Assembly: GCF_029894335.1 (NCBI RefSeq) | Contig: NZ_JARXZC010000005.1 | Span: forward strand, 1 to 64,000 | Direction of reading: 5' to 3' | DNA length: 64,000 bases | Origin: Kitasatospora sp. MAP5-34 | GTDB lineage: Bacteria > Actinomycetota > Actinomycetes > Streptomycetales > Streptomycetaceae | In this document: in pieces, positions 43,563 to 52,657 of the stretch | How the letters are laid out: each line of letters starts with the position of its first letter | Position numbering within the stretch: position 1 is the stretch's first letter | Made by a program: the position numbers and the translations under genes | The notes under the pieces: model-generated | Told to the model about the DNA's origin: nothing | Database searches by the model: none | Seen by the model: the letters and a program-made list of their open reading frames with translations, nothing else

Positions 43563-44552
43563 ATGACCGCCCCGCTCTCCACGGGCCTGCCCGGGGGAGC
43601 GGGGGCGGCGGCCAGCGATCCTGGCGACGCCGCTCCCGCCCCTGACCCGCAGGCCCCCGCCTCCCCCTGGCGGCTGACCTGGGACCGGCTGCGCCGTCGG
43701 CGGATCGCCCTGGTCGGCCTCGGCATCATCGCCTTCTTCGTGCTGACCGCCGCGCTCGCGCCCCTCATCACGGCCGTCAGCGGCCACGGCCCGACCGACA
43801 CCGACAAGAAGGCCATCGACCCGTACCTCGGCGGCCTGCCACGCGGCACGCTCGGCGGGGTCAGCCCGAACCACTGGCTCGGCGTCGAGCCGATGCTCGG
43901 CCGGGACGTCTTCGCCCGGCTGCTCTACGGCGCCCAGATCAGCCTGCTGGTCGCGTTCAGCGCGGCCCTGATGATCACCGTGATCGGCGTGGTGCTGGGC
44001 ATCACGGCCGGGTACTTCGGTGGCCGGGTCGACGCTGTGATCAGCCGGTTCATGGACGTCATGATGTCCTTCCCCAGCCTGATCTTCATGATGGCGCTGC
44101 TCTCGGTGGTCAAGGACGTCAACCGGGTCCTGCTGCTGATCGTCGTGATGAGCCTGTTCAGCTGGCCCTACATCGCCCGGGTGATCCGGGGTCAGACGAT
44201 GTCGCTCAAGCACCGTGAGTACGTCGAGGCGGCCCGGGTCAGCGGCACCCCCAGCGTGCGGATCCTGCTCACCGAGATCCTGCCCAACCTGACCGGCACG
44301 ATCATCGTCTACGTCACGCTGGCCATCCCCGGCCTGATCGGCACCGAAGCCGGCCTGACCTACCTGGGCGTCGGGGTCCGCCCGCCGACACCCAGTTGGG
44401 GCCAGATGATCGCCGACTCGGCGCTCTACTACAAGGTCGACCCGATGTTCTTCGTCCTCCCCAGCGCCTGCCTCTTCCTCGTGGTGCTGGGCTTCACCCT
44501 GCTCGGCGACGCGCTGCGAGACGCCCTGGACCCGAAGGGCAGCCGCGCATGA
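43563..44552 (+). CDS. Peptide ABC transporter permease (DppC/OppC type)
   Basis: 329 residues. A Pro/Ala-rich cytosolic N terminus, then six membrane helices. The EAA loop is EYVEAARVSGTPSVRILLTE, which docks to the ATPases. The OppC_N-type first helix begins RRRIALVGLGIIAFFVLTAA. It follows the binding protein by 16 bases and overlaps the next gene by ATGA. The C-type permease precedes the B-type, the reverse of the classical dppBC order. Confidence 0.92.
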   Translation: MTAPLSTGLPGGAGAAASDPGDAAPAPDPQAPASPWRLTWDRLRRRRIALVGLGIIAFFVLTAALAPLITAVSGHGPTDTDKKAIDPYLGGLPRGTLGGVSPNHWLGVEPMLGRDVFARLLYGAQISLLVAFSAALMITVIGVVLGITAGYFGGRVDAVISRFMDVMMSFPSLIFMMALLSVVKDVNRVLLLIVVMSLFSWPYIARVIRGQTMSLKHREYVEAARVSGTPSVRILLTEILPNLTGTIIVYVTLAIPGLIGTEAGLTYLGVGVRPPTPSWGQMIADSALYYKVDPMFFVLPSACLFLVVLGFTLLGDALRDALDPKGSRA

Positions 44553-45538
44553 CGGGCTTTCTGATCCGCCGCCTGCTCGGCATCGCGGCGACCCTGCTGG
44601 TGATCTGCGCCGTCACCTTCTGCATCTTCTACCTGCTGCCCAGCGACCCGGCCACCCAGTTCTGCGGCAAGGACTGCGCGCCGGACCAGATCGCCCTGGT
44701 CCGCAAGCAGATGGGTCTGGACGCGCCGCTGATCGTGCAGTTCGGCCACTACGTGCTCGCCATCTTCGCCGGCCGCACGATGGGCTCCGGCCAGTACGCC
44801 GTGCAGTGCAACTTCCCGTGCTTCGGGTACTCCTTCCAGAGCGGCCGCCCGGTCTGGGACCTGATGATGGACCGGTTCCCGACCAGCGCCTCGCTGGCCG
44901 TCGGCGCCGCCCTGCTCTGGGTGTTCTTCGGGCTCAGCGCCGGTGTGCTGTCCGCGCTGAAGAAGAACTCCTGGATCGACCGGACGGTCATGGTCGGTAC
45001 GATCGGCGCCGCCGCGCTGCCGGTCTACTTCACCGCGATGATCCTGTTGTACGTGGTCGTCACCGTGCTCGGCCTGATCCCGTACCCGCGCTACATCGCC
45101 TTCTCCGAGGACCCGGTCGGCTGGCTGCGCAACCTGATCCTCCCGTGGATCACGCTGGCGCTCGCCTCCGCCGCCATCTACGCCCGGATGACCCGCAGTT
45201 CGGTGATCGAGACGCTCGCCGAACCGTACGTCCGGACCGCCCGCGCCAAGGGCCTGCCCGAGCGGCGGGTGGTCGCCAAGCACGGGCTGCGCCCGGCGCT
45301 CACCCCGGTCGTGACCATGCTCGGGATGGACCTGGGCAGCCTGCTGGCCGGCGCGATGATCACCGAGTCGCTGTTCGGACTCCCGGGCGTGGGCAAGCTG
45401 TTCGCCGACTCGCTCAGCAAGTCCGACCAGCCGGTGGTCATGGGCATCACGCTGCTGGCCTCCTTCTTCATCGTCAGTTCCAACCTGGTCGTGGACCTCG
45501 TCTACGCCTGGATCGACCCCAGGGCGAGGCTGTCATGA
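44549..45538 (+). CDS. Peptide ABC transporter permease (DppB/OppB type)
   Basis: 329 residues. N-terminal MTGFLIRRLLGIAATLLVIC and FYLLPSDPA are typical of DppB. Six helices, with the EAA loop EPYVRTARAKGLPERRVVAK. An extracellular insert carries four cysteines (FCGKDC and CNFPC), possibly disulfide-linked. Its ATG overlaps the preceding TGA, and its own stop overlaps the ATPase start. Confidence 0.92.
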   Translation: MTGFLIRRLLGIAATLLVICAVTFCIFYLLPSDPATQFCGKDCAPDQIALVRKQMGLDAPLIVQFGHYVLAIFAGRTMGSGQYAVQCNFPCFGYSFQSGRPVWDLMMDRFPTSASLAVGAALLWVFFGLSAGVLSALKKNSWIDRTVMVGTIGAAALPVYFTAMILLYVVVTVLGLIPYPRYIAFSEDPVGWLRNLILPWITLALASAAIYARMTRSSVIETLAEPYVRTARAKGLPERRVVAKHGLRPALTPVVTMLGMDLGSLLAGAMITESLFGLPGVGKLFADSLSKSDQPVVMGITLLASFFIVSSNLVVDLVYAWIDPRARLS

Positions 45539-46512
45539 CGCTGCTCGAAGTCAACGACCTCGCAGTCGAGTTCAATACCCCGGAGGGTTTCGTCCGGGCC
45601 GTCAAGGGCATCGGTTTCACCGTCGAACGCGGCCGGACGCTGGGGATCGTCGGGGAGTCCGGGTCGGGCAAGTCCGTCACCTCGCTGGCCGTGATGGGCC
45701 TGCACCGGGGCGCGGAGGTGACCGGTTCGGTCCGCTTCGAGGGGACGGAACTGCTCGGGGCGCCCGAGGAGACCGTACGCAAGCTGCGCGGCCGCCGGAT
45801 GGCCATGATCTTCCAGGACGCGCTGACCTCGCTGCACCCGTACTTCACCATCGGCGACCAGATCGCCGAGGCGTACCGGGAGCACCACGGCGGCACCCGC
45901 AAGGCCGCTCTCGCTCGCGCGGTGGAGGTACTCGGCGACGTCGGCATCCCGGAGCCCGCCCGCCGGGCGCGGGAGCATCCGCACCAGTTCTCCGGCGGCA
46001 TGCGCCAGCGTGCCATGATCGCGCTCGCGCTCTCCTGCGAGCCGGACCTGATCATCGCGGACGAGCCGACCACCGCGCTGGACGTCACCGTGCAGGCGCA
46101 GGTGCTGGAACTGCTGATGAAGATCCAGCAGGACCGGGGGCTCGGCATCATCATGATCACCCACGACCTGGGGGTGATCGCCCGGGTCGCCGACGACGTG
46201 CTGGTGATGTACGGCGGCTCGGCCGCCGAACAGGCCCCCGCCGACACGCTGTTCACCGCCCCACGGCACCCCTACACCCGCGGCCTGCTGGACTCGCTGC
46301 CCAGGCTCGACGCCGAGGACGGCGAGGCCCTGCGCTCGATCCCCGGCAGCCCGCCCTCCCTGCTGAACCCGCCGGCCGGCTGCGCCTTCCACCCGCGCTG
46401 CCCGGTCTACGCGGCCACGCCCTCCCCGCTCTGCACCGGCGAACGCCCGCTGCTGCGGCAGGTCGCGGCCGGACACCAGAGCGCCTGCCTGCTGGACGGG
46501 GTGACGGTATGA
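45535..46512 (+). CDS. Peptide ABC transporter ATP-binding protein (DppD/OppD type)
   Basis: 325 residues. Walker A GESGSGKSV, Q-loop FQDALTSLHP, signature FSGGMRQR, Walker B LIIADEPTTALD and H-loop THD are intact. The C-terminal oligopeptide extension has CAFHPRCPVYAATPSPLC, the four-cysteine iron-sulfur-type motif of DppD proteins. It is coupled to the permease gene by ATGA. Confidence 0.94.
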   Translation: MTLLEVNDLAVEFNTPEGFVRAVKGIGFTVERGRTLGIVGESGSGKSVTSLAVMGLHRGAEVTGSVRFEGTELLGAPEETVRKLRGRRMAMIFQDALTSLHPYFTIGDQIAEAYREHHGGTRKAALARAVEVLGDVGIPEPARRAREHPHQFSGGMRQRAMIALALSCEPDLIIADEPTTALDVTVQAQVLELLMKIQQDRGLGIIMITHDLGVIARVADDVLVMYGGSAAEQAPADTLFTAPRHPYTRGLLDSLPRLDAEDGEALRSIPGSPPSLLNPPAGCAFHPRCPVYAATPSPLCTGERPLLRQVAAGHQSACLLDGVTV

Positions 46513-46526
46513 CAGGAGGTGGCGTC

Positions 46527-47555
46527 ATGAACGGAGTTGACCGTATGACAGTGGCTGACGGCGGGACTGCTGGGATTGCTGGGACGGCCCTGCTGACCGT
46601 CAGGGATCTCGGGATGACCTTCCCCGGTCCGCGCGGGACGCTGCGCCGCAAGGCCGGGATCAAGGCGGTGGACGGCGTCAGCTTCGACGTCCGGCCGGGG
46701 GAGACGCTCGGGTTGGTCGGCGAGTCCGGCTGCGGGAAGTCCACCACCGGGCGGATGCTGGTCCGGCTGCTCGACCCGACCGCCGGGCGGGTCGACTTCC
46801 GGGGCAAGGACATCACCCGGACCGGCCAGCGCGAACTGCGCCCGCTGCGCAGCAAGTTGCAGATGATCTTCCAGGACCCGTTCGCCTCGCTGAACCCCCG
46901 GCAGACCGTCCAGCAGATCATCGCCGCGCCGCTGCGCGCCCAGGGCGCCGCCCCCGCCGCGATCCGCCGCGAGGTGCGCGACCTGGTCGGGCTGGTCGGT
47001 CTCGCCCCCGAGCACCTGGAGCGCTACCCGCACCAGTTCTCCGGCGGCCAGGCCCAACGCATCGGCATCGCCCGCGCGTTGGCCACCCGGCCCGAACTGG
47101 TCGTCGCCGACGAACCGGTCTCCGCCCTCGACGTCTCCATCCAGGCCCAGATCGTCGGCCTGATGGAGCGGCTGCAACGCGAACTCGGCGTCGCGTACGT
47201 CTTCATCGCCCACGACCTGGCCGTGGTGAAGCACATCAGCCACCGCGTCGCCGTGATGTATCTCGGCCGGATCGTCGAGATCGGCGACAAGCACGAGGTG
47301 TACGGCAATCCCGCGCACCCGTACACCAAGGCCCTGCTCTCCGCCGTCCCGCTGCCGGACCCGGCCGCCGAACGCGTGCGGGAGCGGATCGTCCTGCTCG
47401 GCGACCCGCCGAGCCCGGCCAACCCGCCCGGCGGCTGCACCTTCCATCCCAGGTGCGCCAAGGCACAGGACATCTGCCGCACCGAACCACCGCTGCTGCA
47501 GATCACCACGGCGGGCGGTGGCCGGCAGGCCGCCTGCCACTTCCCGGAGGCCTGA
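46527..47555 (+). CDS. Peptide ABC transporter ATP-binding protein (DppF/OppF type)
   Basis: 342 residues from ATG 46527, which has AGGAGG seven bases upstream. ATG 46509, overlapping the preceding stop, would add six residues. Walker A GESGCGKST, Q-loop FQDPFASLNP, signature FSGGQAQR and Walker B LVVADEPVSALD are intact. The C-terminal CTFHPRCAKAQDIC motif is present. It forms the heterodimeric motor with the DppD-like protein. Confidence 0.94.
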   Translation: MNGVDRMTVADGGTAGIAGTALLTVRDLGMTFPGPRGTLRRKAGIKAVDGVSFDVRPGETLGLVGESGCGKSTTGRMLVRLLDPTAGRVDFRGKDITRTGQRELRPLRSKLQMIFQDPFASLNPRQTVQQIIAAPLRAQGAAPAAIRREVRDLVGLVGLAPEHLERYPHQFSGGQAQRIGIARALATRPELVVADEPVSALDVSIQAQIVGLMERLQRELGVAYVFIAHDLAVVKHISHRVAVMYLGRIVEIGDKHEVYGNPAHPYTKALLSAVPLPDPAAERVRERIVLLGDPPSPANPPGGCTFHPRCAKAQDICRTEPPLLQITTAGGGRQAACHFPEA

Positions 47556-47823
47556 CCCGCGCTTCCCGGGCCCGCCCGCCGCCGTACCGCCGCGCTGTGA
47601 CTCGCCCGCTCGCCTCCGGGCGCTCTGATCCGATCCCGACGCTCCTCCCTCCGGCACTTGCTCCGCTCGCTTATCGGTCGTCGCTCTCGGAATCGGCGCG
47701 CCCTTCGGCTCGGGGCGGGTTCCGCTCGGCGGTACGGCCCCGAGTGCGCCCGACCGGCGTGCCCGCGCACCGCACGGCACCACCTGGCACTGCCCCCACT
47801 CCTCCACCCCACCCGGAGCCAAA

Positions 47824-50205
47824 GTGTCAACTCCCCGCACCGCACGCAGAGTTCTCATGGCCACCGCACTGGCAGCCTCCCTCACACTGCCGGCCATCCA
47901 GAGCGCACAGGCGTTCGCGCCCGCCGCAGCCGTCACCTCCACGGTGACTCCCCGGGCGGCGACCCCCGCCCCGACCATCCCCGACCCGACCACCTACGAC
48001 GACAGCGCCGACGTCGGCTCCGCCGCGATCACTCCGGGCGGTGTCGCCCCTGGCCCGGGCGGCGGGTCCAACAACAACGTCAACGGGATACCCGGCCTGA
48101 TGCCCTCGCGCATCGGCGCCCCCGGCCCGATCGCCTCCGCAGCGGCCCCGAACGCCCCGGTCGCCGTCTCGGCCGCCGGCGTGCCCTGTACCGTCGACGC
48201 CCTCTCCGCACTCAACCCCCAGCAGCTGGTCACCTTCCTCGGCGACCCGGCGATCACCGTCGACGGCTGCCTGCGCAACGTCATCTGGAACTGGGACGCC
48301 CGGCTCGCCCCCGCCATGGACGCCGCGCACATCCAGGCCGTCGCGAACGCGATCGTCGCCCGCTCGGCGGCCGACGACGGCAGCGGCGGCCAGCACCTGT
48401 ACGAGATGTGGACCTACCTCCAGGCCGTCGCCTACCTGGCCTGGGGCAATCCGGCGATCAGCGTGGACGCCCCGGCCACCCAGGCGGCCATCCAGCAGGC
48501 CGTCACCGCGTACGGCGGTAGCGCGCACGCCTTCGACCCGACCACGCTGGCGGGCAACACCATGCGTGAGCTGATGATCGCGGGCGGCATCACCGGTCTG
48601 CGGCAGAACCAGCTCCCGCTGATCAAGAAGGTCCTGGGCATGTTCGCCCCCGGCAGCGCCGTCACCGGCGACGCCGGCTGGGGCAACGCGGCCTTCGGCG
48701 CCCTGAACACCAACTACCTGGGCGTCAACAACAACGACCCCGCGTTCGAGGCCGCCGTCACGGCCGACCCCTCGTACGTCGCGGCCTTCCGGGCCTTCGC
48801 CGGTTACGGCCACCTCACGGGCACCAACAACGCTTGGATCGCCCGCGACACGATGGGCGAGTACGGCCGCTTCGCCCAGGTCCCCGCGCTCAAGAGCGCC
48901 GTAACGGCCGGCCTCGGCAACGTGTTCACCCAGGTCACCAGCGTCTTCGGCGCCTGGTCGGACCCGTGGGTCAAGCTGGCCGGCTGGCTCAACACGTACG
49001 GCCTCTGCCAGCAGTACAACGTCTGCACCTCGGACATCGAGGCCAAGCTCTTCCCGTACACCTACAAGTACGACAACGGCGCGGTCGAGGTGCACACCGC
49101 CCTCGACAAGGCCACCGTCGACCAGATGTACTACGCCAGCAAGCAGGTCAAGACCCAGTACTTCCGGGTGCTCGGCACCGATGTCCCGCTGACCGGTGAC
49201 GTCAACACCACGCTGCACATCCACCTCTACGCCTCGCGCTCCGACTACGAGGTCTACCACCCGCTGCTCACCGGGATGAACACCAACAACGGTGGCATCT
49301 ACATCGAGCGGGGCGCCACCTTCTACACCTACCAGCGCCGGGTGCCGCAGGACTCCACCCTGACGCTGGAGGAGCTGTTCCGCCACGAGTACACCCACTA
49401 CCTCAACGGCCGCTGGGCGATCCCGGGTTACTTCGGCGACCCGCGCTGGTACGCCAACGACCTGGTGACCGCGATGGACGAGGGGACGGCCGAGTTCTTC
49501 GACGGCTCGAGCCGCGACCAGGGCATCCTGGTGCGCAAGTCGCTGGTCCAGAAGCTCGCCCAGGACGAGGCGAGCGGCCTGCCCCGGATGACCATCGGCG
49601 AGATCATGCACTCGCGGTACGCCGACACCCCCGCGTTCCACTTCTACAACTACGCCGGTACGTTCTTCGAGTTCCTGTGGCAGAGCCACCCCTCGATGAT
49701 CCGCGAGATGTACGGCTACCAGCGCGCCGACGACCCGGCCGGCTTCGACGCCTGGCGTACCAGGGTCAGCAACGACGCGGGCCTGCAGGCCCAGTACTAC
49801 GCCTTCCTGGACGCGCAGATCAAGAACGTCGCCAACCTGTATGTCCCGGACACCAGTTACACCGCCAACGCCGCGCTGCAGTACGCCTATCCGTCCGAGG
49901 TGCAGGCCGCCTTCGCCAAGGCGACCTACAACACGCCGAACTGCGTGGACAACGGCGACTGGAGCAACAAGCCGATGCGGTTCATCTGCACCGGCCAGAT
50001 CACCGCGAACCTGTCCAACTCCGGTAGCACGGACCAGGTGTTCAAGGACATGTCGAGCACGGTCGACTACTTCATCCTGCAGCGGACGAAGGGCGTCGCC
50101 AACAACTTCGACGACATGAACTGCTACTTCGGCGCCGTCAACGTCTGGCCCAACGGCCAGGCCGGCTCCACCAACTACACCTGCGAGGGCCCCCTCCGCC
50201 GGTGA
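47824..50205 (+). CDS. Secreted M9-family collagenase
   Basis: 793 residues. A signal peptide (about 1-30, ending IQSAQA) leads to a collagenase-activator-like N-terminal domain (about 120-420) and a peptidase domain. The zinc site is His521-Glu522-x-x-His525 (HEYTH), with third ligand Glu553 (MDEGTAEFF), the same 28-residue spacing as clostridial ColG. The C-terminal part has Cys pairs but no PKD or collagen-binding repeats, so it is a minimal enzyme. It should cut triple-helical collagen outside the cell. GTG 47824 follows GGAG. It is downstream of the peptide importer in the same direction and ends at a T-rich terminator. Confidence 0.9.
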   Translation: MSTPRTARRVLMATALAASLTLPAIQSAQAFAPAAAVTSTVTPRAATPAPTIPDPTTYDDSADVGSAAITPGGVAPGPGGGSNNNVNGIPGLMPSRIGAPGPIASAAAPNAPVAVSAAGVPCTVDALSALNPQQLVTFLGDPAITVDGCLRNVIWNWDARLAPAMDAAHIQAVANAIVARSAADDGSGGQHLYEMWTYLQAVAYLAWGNPAISVDAPATQAAIQQAVTAYGGSAHAFDPTTLAGNTMRELMIAGGITGLRQNQLPLIKKVLGMFAPGSAVTGDAGWGNAAFGALNTNYLGVNNNDPAFEAAVTADPSYVAAFRAFAGYGHLTGTNNAWIARDTMGEYGRFAQVPALKSAVTAGLGNVFTQVTSVFGAWSDPWVKLAGWLNTYGLCQQYNVCTSDIEAKLFPYTYKYDNGAVEVHTALDKATVDQMYYASKQVKTQYFRVLGTDVPLTGDVNTTLHIHLYASRSDYEVYHPLLTGMNTNNGGIYIERGATFYTYQRRVPQDSTLTLEELFRHEYTHYLNGRWAIPGYFGDPRWYANDLVTAMDEGTAEFFDGSSRDQGILVRKSLVQKLAQDEASGLPRMTIGEIMHSRYADTPAFHFYNYAGTFFEFLWQSHPSMIREMYGYQRADDPAGFDAWRTRVSNDAGLQAQYYAFLDAQIKNVANLYVPDTSYTANAALQYAYPSEVQAAFAKATYNTPNCVDNGDWSNKPMRFICTGQITANLSNSGSTDQVFKDMSSTVDYFILQRTKGVANNFDDMNCYFGAVNVWPNGQAGSTNYTCEGPLRR

Positions 50206-50212
50206 TCCGACC

Positions 50213-50274
50213 CCCGGTCGGGCGTGGCGGGGAACCGTCATTCGCGGGCTGCGCCCGACCGGGCCCCACTTTTT
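50213..50274 (+). terminator. Collagenase gene terminator
   Basis: Perfect 12-base arms (50213-50224 and 50252-50263) are followed by CCCCACTTTTT. It separates the collagenase from the glycosidase gene. Confidence 0.85.
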
Positions 50275-50297
50275 CTCCTTCAGCCAGTTGCACTCTC

Positions 50298-50347
50298 CAG
50301 GGGCGCGGGGCTCTGTTTGATCAACTGCGTGCGCAAAAACCGGAAGG
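50298..50347. repeat. Dispersed repeat copy, GATCAACTGCGTGCGC variant
   Basis: CAGGGGCGCGGGGCTCTGTT and TGATCAACTGCGTGCGCAAA precede ACCGGAAGGC. It shares its core with 61843 and its ACCGGAAGG extension with 7897. Confidence 0.6.
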
Positions 50348-50414
50348 CACAGACCCGCAGCTTCCCCGTACCTCTTCAGTACCGCACCCGGCTCACTAAG
50401 AAAGGCTCAACCTC

Positions 50415-52223
50415 GTGCCCCAGACCCCCCTCAGTTGGGACGGCAGCGCCCCCTCGTCCGGCCGGACCGAGGCCACCCGCATCGTGGAGACCGGGCTCGA
50501 CGTCCCCGGCCTGCGGGCCCGGGCCACGGCTGTCGGCGCCGACTCGGTCACCGTCACGGTGACTCCGCAGCGGGTGCCCGGGGTGGTGCTCGTGGAGGTC
50601 ACCCCGGGCAGCCCGGACGACCAACTGCCCGTCCGGGCCCGGGTGGAGTGGCGGTTGCCGTGCACCGGGGCCACCGGTCTCTGGACCCCGAGCACCGACT
50701 CCCGCTGGCTGCCGCCGTCCTGGCGCGAACCCCGGACGGCCTCGCTGCCCAAGGGCGCGCCGGTCGGCAGCCTGGTCGGCAGCGGCGACGCGGCCCTGTG
50801 CACCTTCGCGGTGGGCGAGTTGGTGCTGCCCGTCAGCATCGGCGAGGGCGCGGTCGAGGAGACCGGCGAGTTCACCTGGTGGGTCGAGCACGAGGGCCCG
50901 TCGCTGCGCCTGCTGCTCGATCTGACGGGACGTCATTTCGCCGATACGGTGCGGGAGTGCGCCGGCTGGTGGGCCACCCTGTTGACGCCCGCGCCCGTGC
51001 CGCCCGCCGCCTTCGAGCCGGTCTTCTGCACCTGGTACGCGCTGCACCTGGCGATGACCTCCGCCGACGTGGAGCGGCTCGCCGCCCTCGCCGCGCCGCT
51101 CGGCTTCGGCGCGCTGATCGTCGACGACGGCTGGCAGACCGACGAGCGCTCCCGCTCCTACGCCACCACCGGGGACTGGCAGCCCGCACCGGTCGGCTTC
51201 CCGGACTTCGCCGCACACGTCGAGCGGGTGCAGAAGCTCGGCCTCAAGTACCTGCTCTGGCACGCCCTTCCGTTCGCCGGTGACCGCAGCGCCGCCGTCG
51301 CCGACCTCGCCGTGCACGCGCTGACCCGGCTGCCGCAGCTGGAGACGTACGTCCTGGACCCGCGCAGCGCCACCGTCCGCGCCCACCAGGTCGAGCGGCT
51401 GGCCGGTGCCGTCGAGAAGTACGGCGTGGACGGCCTGAAGATCGACTTCATCGACACCTTCGTCCGCGCCGAGGCCGCCACCGACGCCACCGCCTCGCCC
51501 GAGGCCGACTGCGCGACGGTCGCCGAGGGCGTCCGCAAGCTGCTCGCCGAGCTGGACGTACGGCTGCGCGCCGCCTGCCCCGAGCTGCTGGTCGAACACC
51601 GGCAGGACTACATGGGACCGGGCCTGTGGCCGTACGCGACCATGGTCCGCGCCACCGACTGCCCGCACAACGCCGCCGAGAACCGTACCCGGACGGCGGA
51701 CCTGCGGCTCACCGCCGGGCCGCTCGCCGTCCACGCCGACCCGCTCACCTGGCACCCGTCGGAGAGCCCCGAGCAGATCGCGGTGCTGCTGCTGTCGGTG
51801 CTCTTCTCGACCCCGCAGGTCTCGGTCGACCTGGGCGTCCAACGTCCGGAGCAGCTGGCCGCGTTGCGGTTCTGGCTCACTGTCATGCGCGAGCACACCG
51901 CACTCCTGCAGCGCGGCGACCTCCGCCCGCACCGCCCCGAACTCGCCTACCCGCTGATCGAGGCCCGCCACGGGCGCAGCCTCGCCTTCGGCCGCTACGC
52001 CCCGCTGCCCGCGCCGGTCACCGGCGACTGGGACACCCTGCTGCTGGCCAACGCGGACCCGGACACCCTCGTCCGGCTCACCTTCGACGCCGCGCCCGGC
52101 CCGCTGACGGTCCTGGTGCAGGACTGCCTCGGCGCCACCGTCACGGAGGGAACGCCGACCGTGGACGGGCTGGAACTCGCGCTGCGGGTGCCGCTGGGTG
52201 GGTTGCTGACACTGCGCCGGTAG
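50415..52223 (+). CDS. GH36-like (melibiase-type) glycoside hydrolase, cytoplasmic
   Basis: 602 residues. An N-terminal beta-sandwich (about 1-190) is followed by a TIM barrel with LGFGALIVDDGWQT (about 230) and VDGLKIDFIDTF, where Asp344 is the expected nucleophile. RATDCPHN (Asp415) is a candidate acid/base. A short C-terminal beta domain ends the protein. There is no signal peptide. Family members split alpha-galactosides or related sugars; the sugar is not evident. GTG 50415 follows AAGAAAGG. It lies between the collagenase terminator and a convergent oxidase operon. Confidence 0.75.
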   Translation: MPQTPLSWDGSAPSSGRTEATRIVETGLDVPGLRARATAVGADSVTVTVTPQRVPGVVLVEVTPGSPDDQLPVRARVEWRLPCTGATGLWTPSTDSRWLPPSWREPRTASLPKGAPVGSLVGSGDAALCTFAVGELVLPVSIGEGAVEETGEFTWWVEHEGPSLRLLLDLTGRHFADTVRECAGWWATLLTPAPVPPAAFEPVFCTWYALHLAMTSADVERLAALAAPLGFGALIVDDGWQTDERSRSYATTGDWQPAPVGFPDFAAHVERVQKLGLKYLLWHALPFAGDRSAAVADLAVHALTRLPQLETYVLDPRSATVRAHQVERLAGAVEKYGVDGLKIDFIDTFVRAEAATDATASPEADCATVAEGVRKLLAELDVRLRAACPELLVEHRQDYMGPGLWPYATMVRATDCPHNAAENRTRTADLRLTAGPLAVHADPLTWHPSESPEQIAVLLLSVLFSTPQVSVDLGVQRPEQLAALRFWLTVMREHTALLQRGDLRPHRPELAYPLIEARHGRSLAFGRYAPLPAPVTGDWDTLLLANADPDTLVRLTFDAAPGPLTVLVQDCLGATVTEGTPTVDGLELALRVPLGGLLTLRR

Positions 52224-52229
52224 GAGGGG

Positions 52230-52247
52230 CGGCCGGAGCTCCGGCCG
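52230..52247. terminator. Palindrome between convergent genes
   Basis: CGGCCGGAGCTCCGGCCG is a perfect 18-base palindrome between the glycosidase and ctaF stops. Confidence 0.5.
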
Positions 52248-52267
52248 TCGGCGGCGATGAAGCAGGG

Positions 52268-52657
52268 TCAGGCGCCGCGGGCGGTGTACTGGAAGACGAA
52301 GCCGAAGACCGCTCCGGCCAGCAGGCCGAAGCCGATGAGTGCCAGCCATAGCCCGAACACCACGCCGAGTGCCAGCACGGTGAGGCCGAGCGCGGCGGTG
52401 GCCGGCCAGATGCTGCGTGGGGGGAAGAAGTCCAGGGGGCCGGCGGTGTCCGCGATCTCCGCCTCTCGCCGGTCCTGGGGGCGCAGGCCGCGCTTTCGGT
52501 ACTGAACGTAGAAGAAGAACGCGACCAGTGAGGACATCAGGAAGCCGACCGCGAGCGCGGTGGTCCCGGCCGGTTCGGAGGAGAAGATCCAGTAGACCAG
52601 GCCGGTGACGCCGAAGTACAGCGCGATCCCGGCGAACAGCCTGCCTTCCACCTTCAC
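52268..52657 (-). CDS. ctaF: Cytochrome c oxidase subunit IV, actinobacterial type
   Basis: 129 residues. Four hydrophobic helices (about 8-28, 35-50, 88-105 and 108-125) and the family block [20 protein letters not shown] then FFPPRSIWP. The GTG start (52657) overlaps the ctaD stop, and GAGAGGAC lies upstream. This small subunit belongs to the aa3 oxidase in actinobacterial bc-aa3 supercomplexes. Subunits II and III are not encoded here. Confidence 0.85.
   Translation of the reverse strand: MKVEGRLFAGIALYFGVTGLVYWIFSSEPAGTTALAVGFLMSSLVAFFFYVQYRKRGLRPQDRREAEIADTAGPLDFFPPRSIWPATAALGLTVLALGVVFGLWLALIGFGLLAGAVFGFVFQYTARGA

Noticed and set aside
47556..47823. Operator copy ahead of the collagenase gene
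   Set aside because: TGTGACTC near 47596 matches only part of the motif and lacks a second half; it could be chance.
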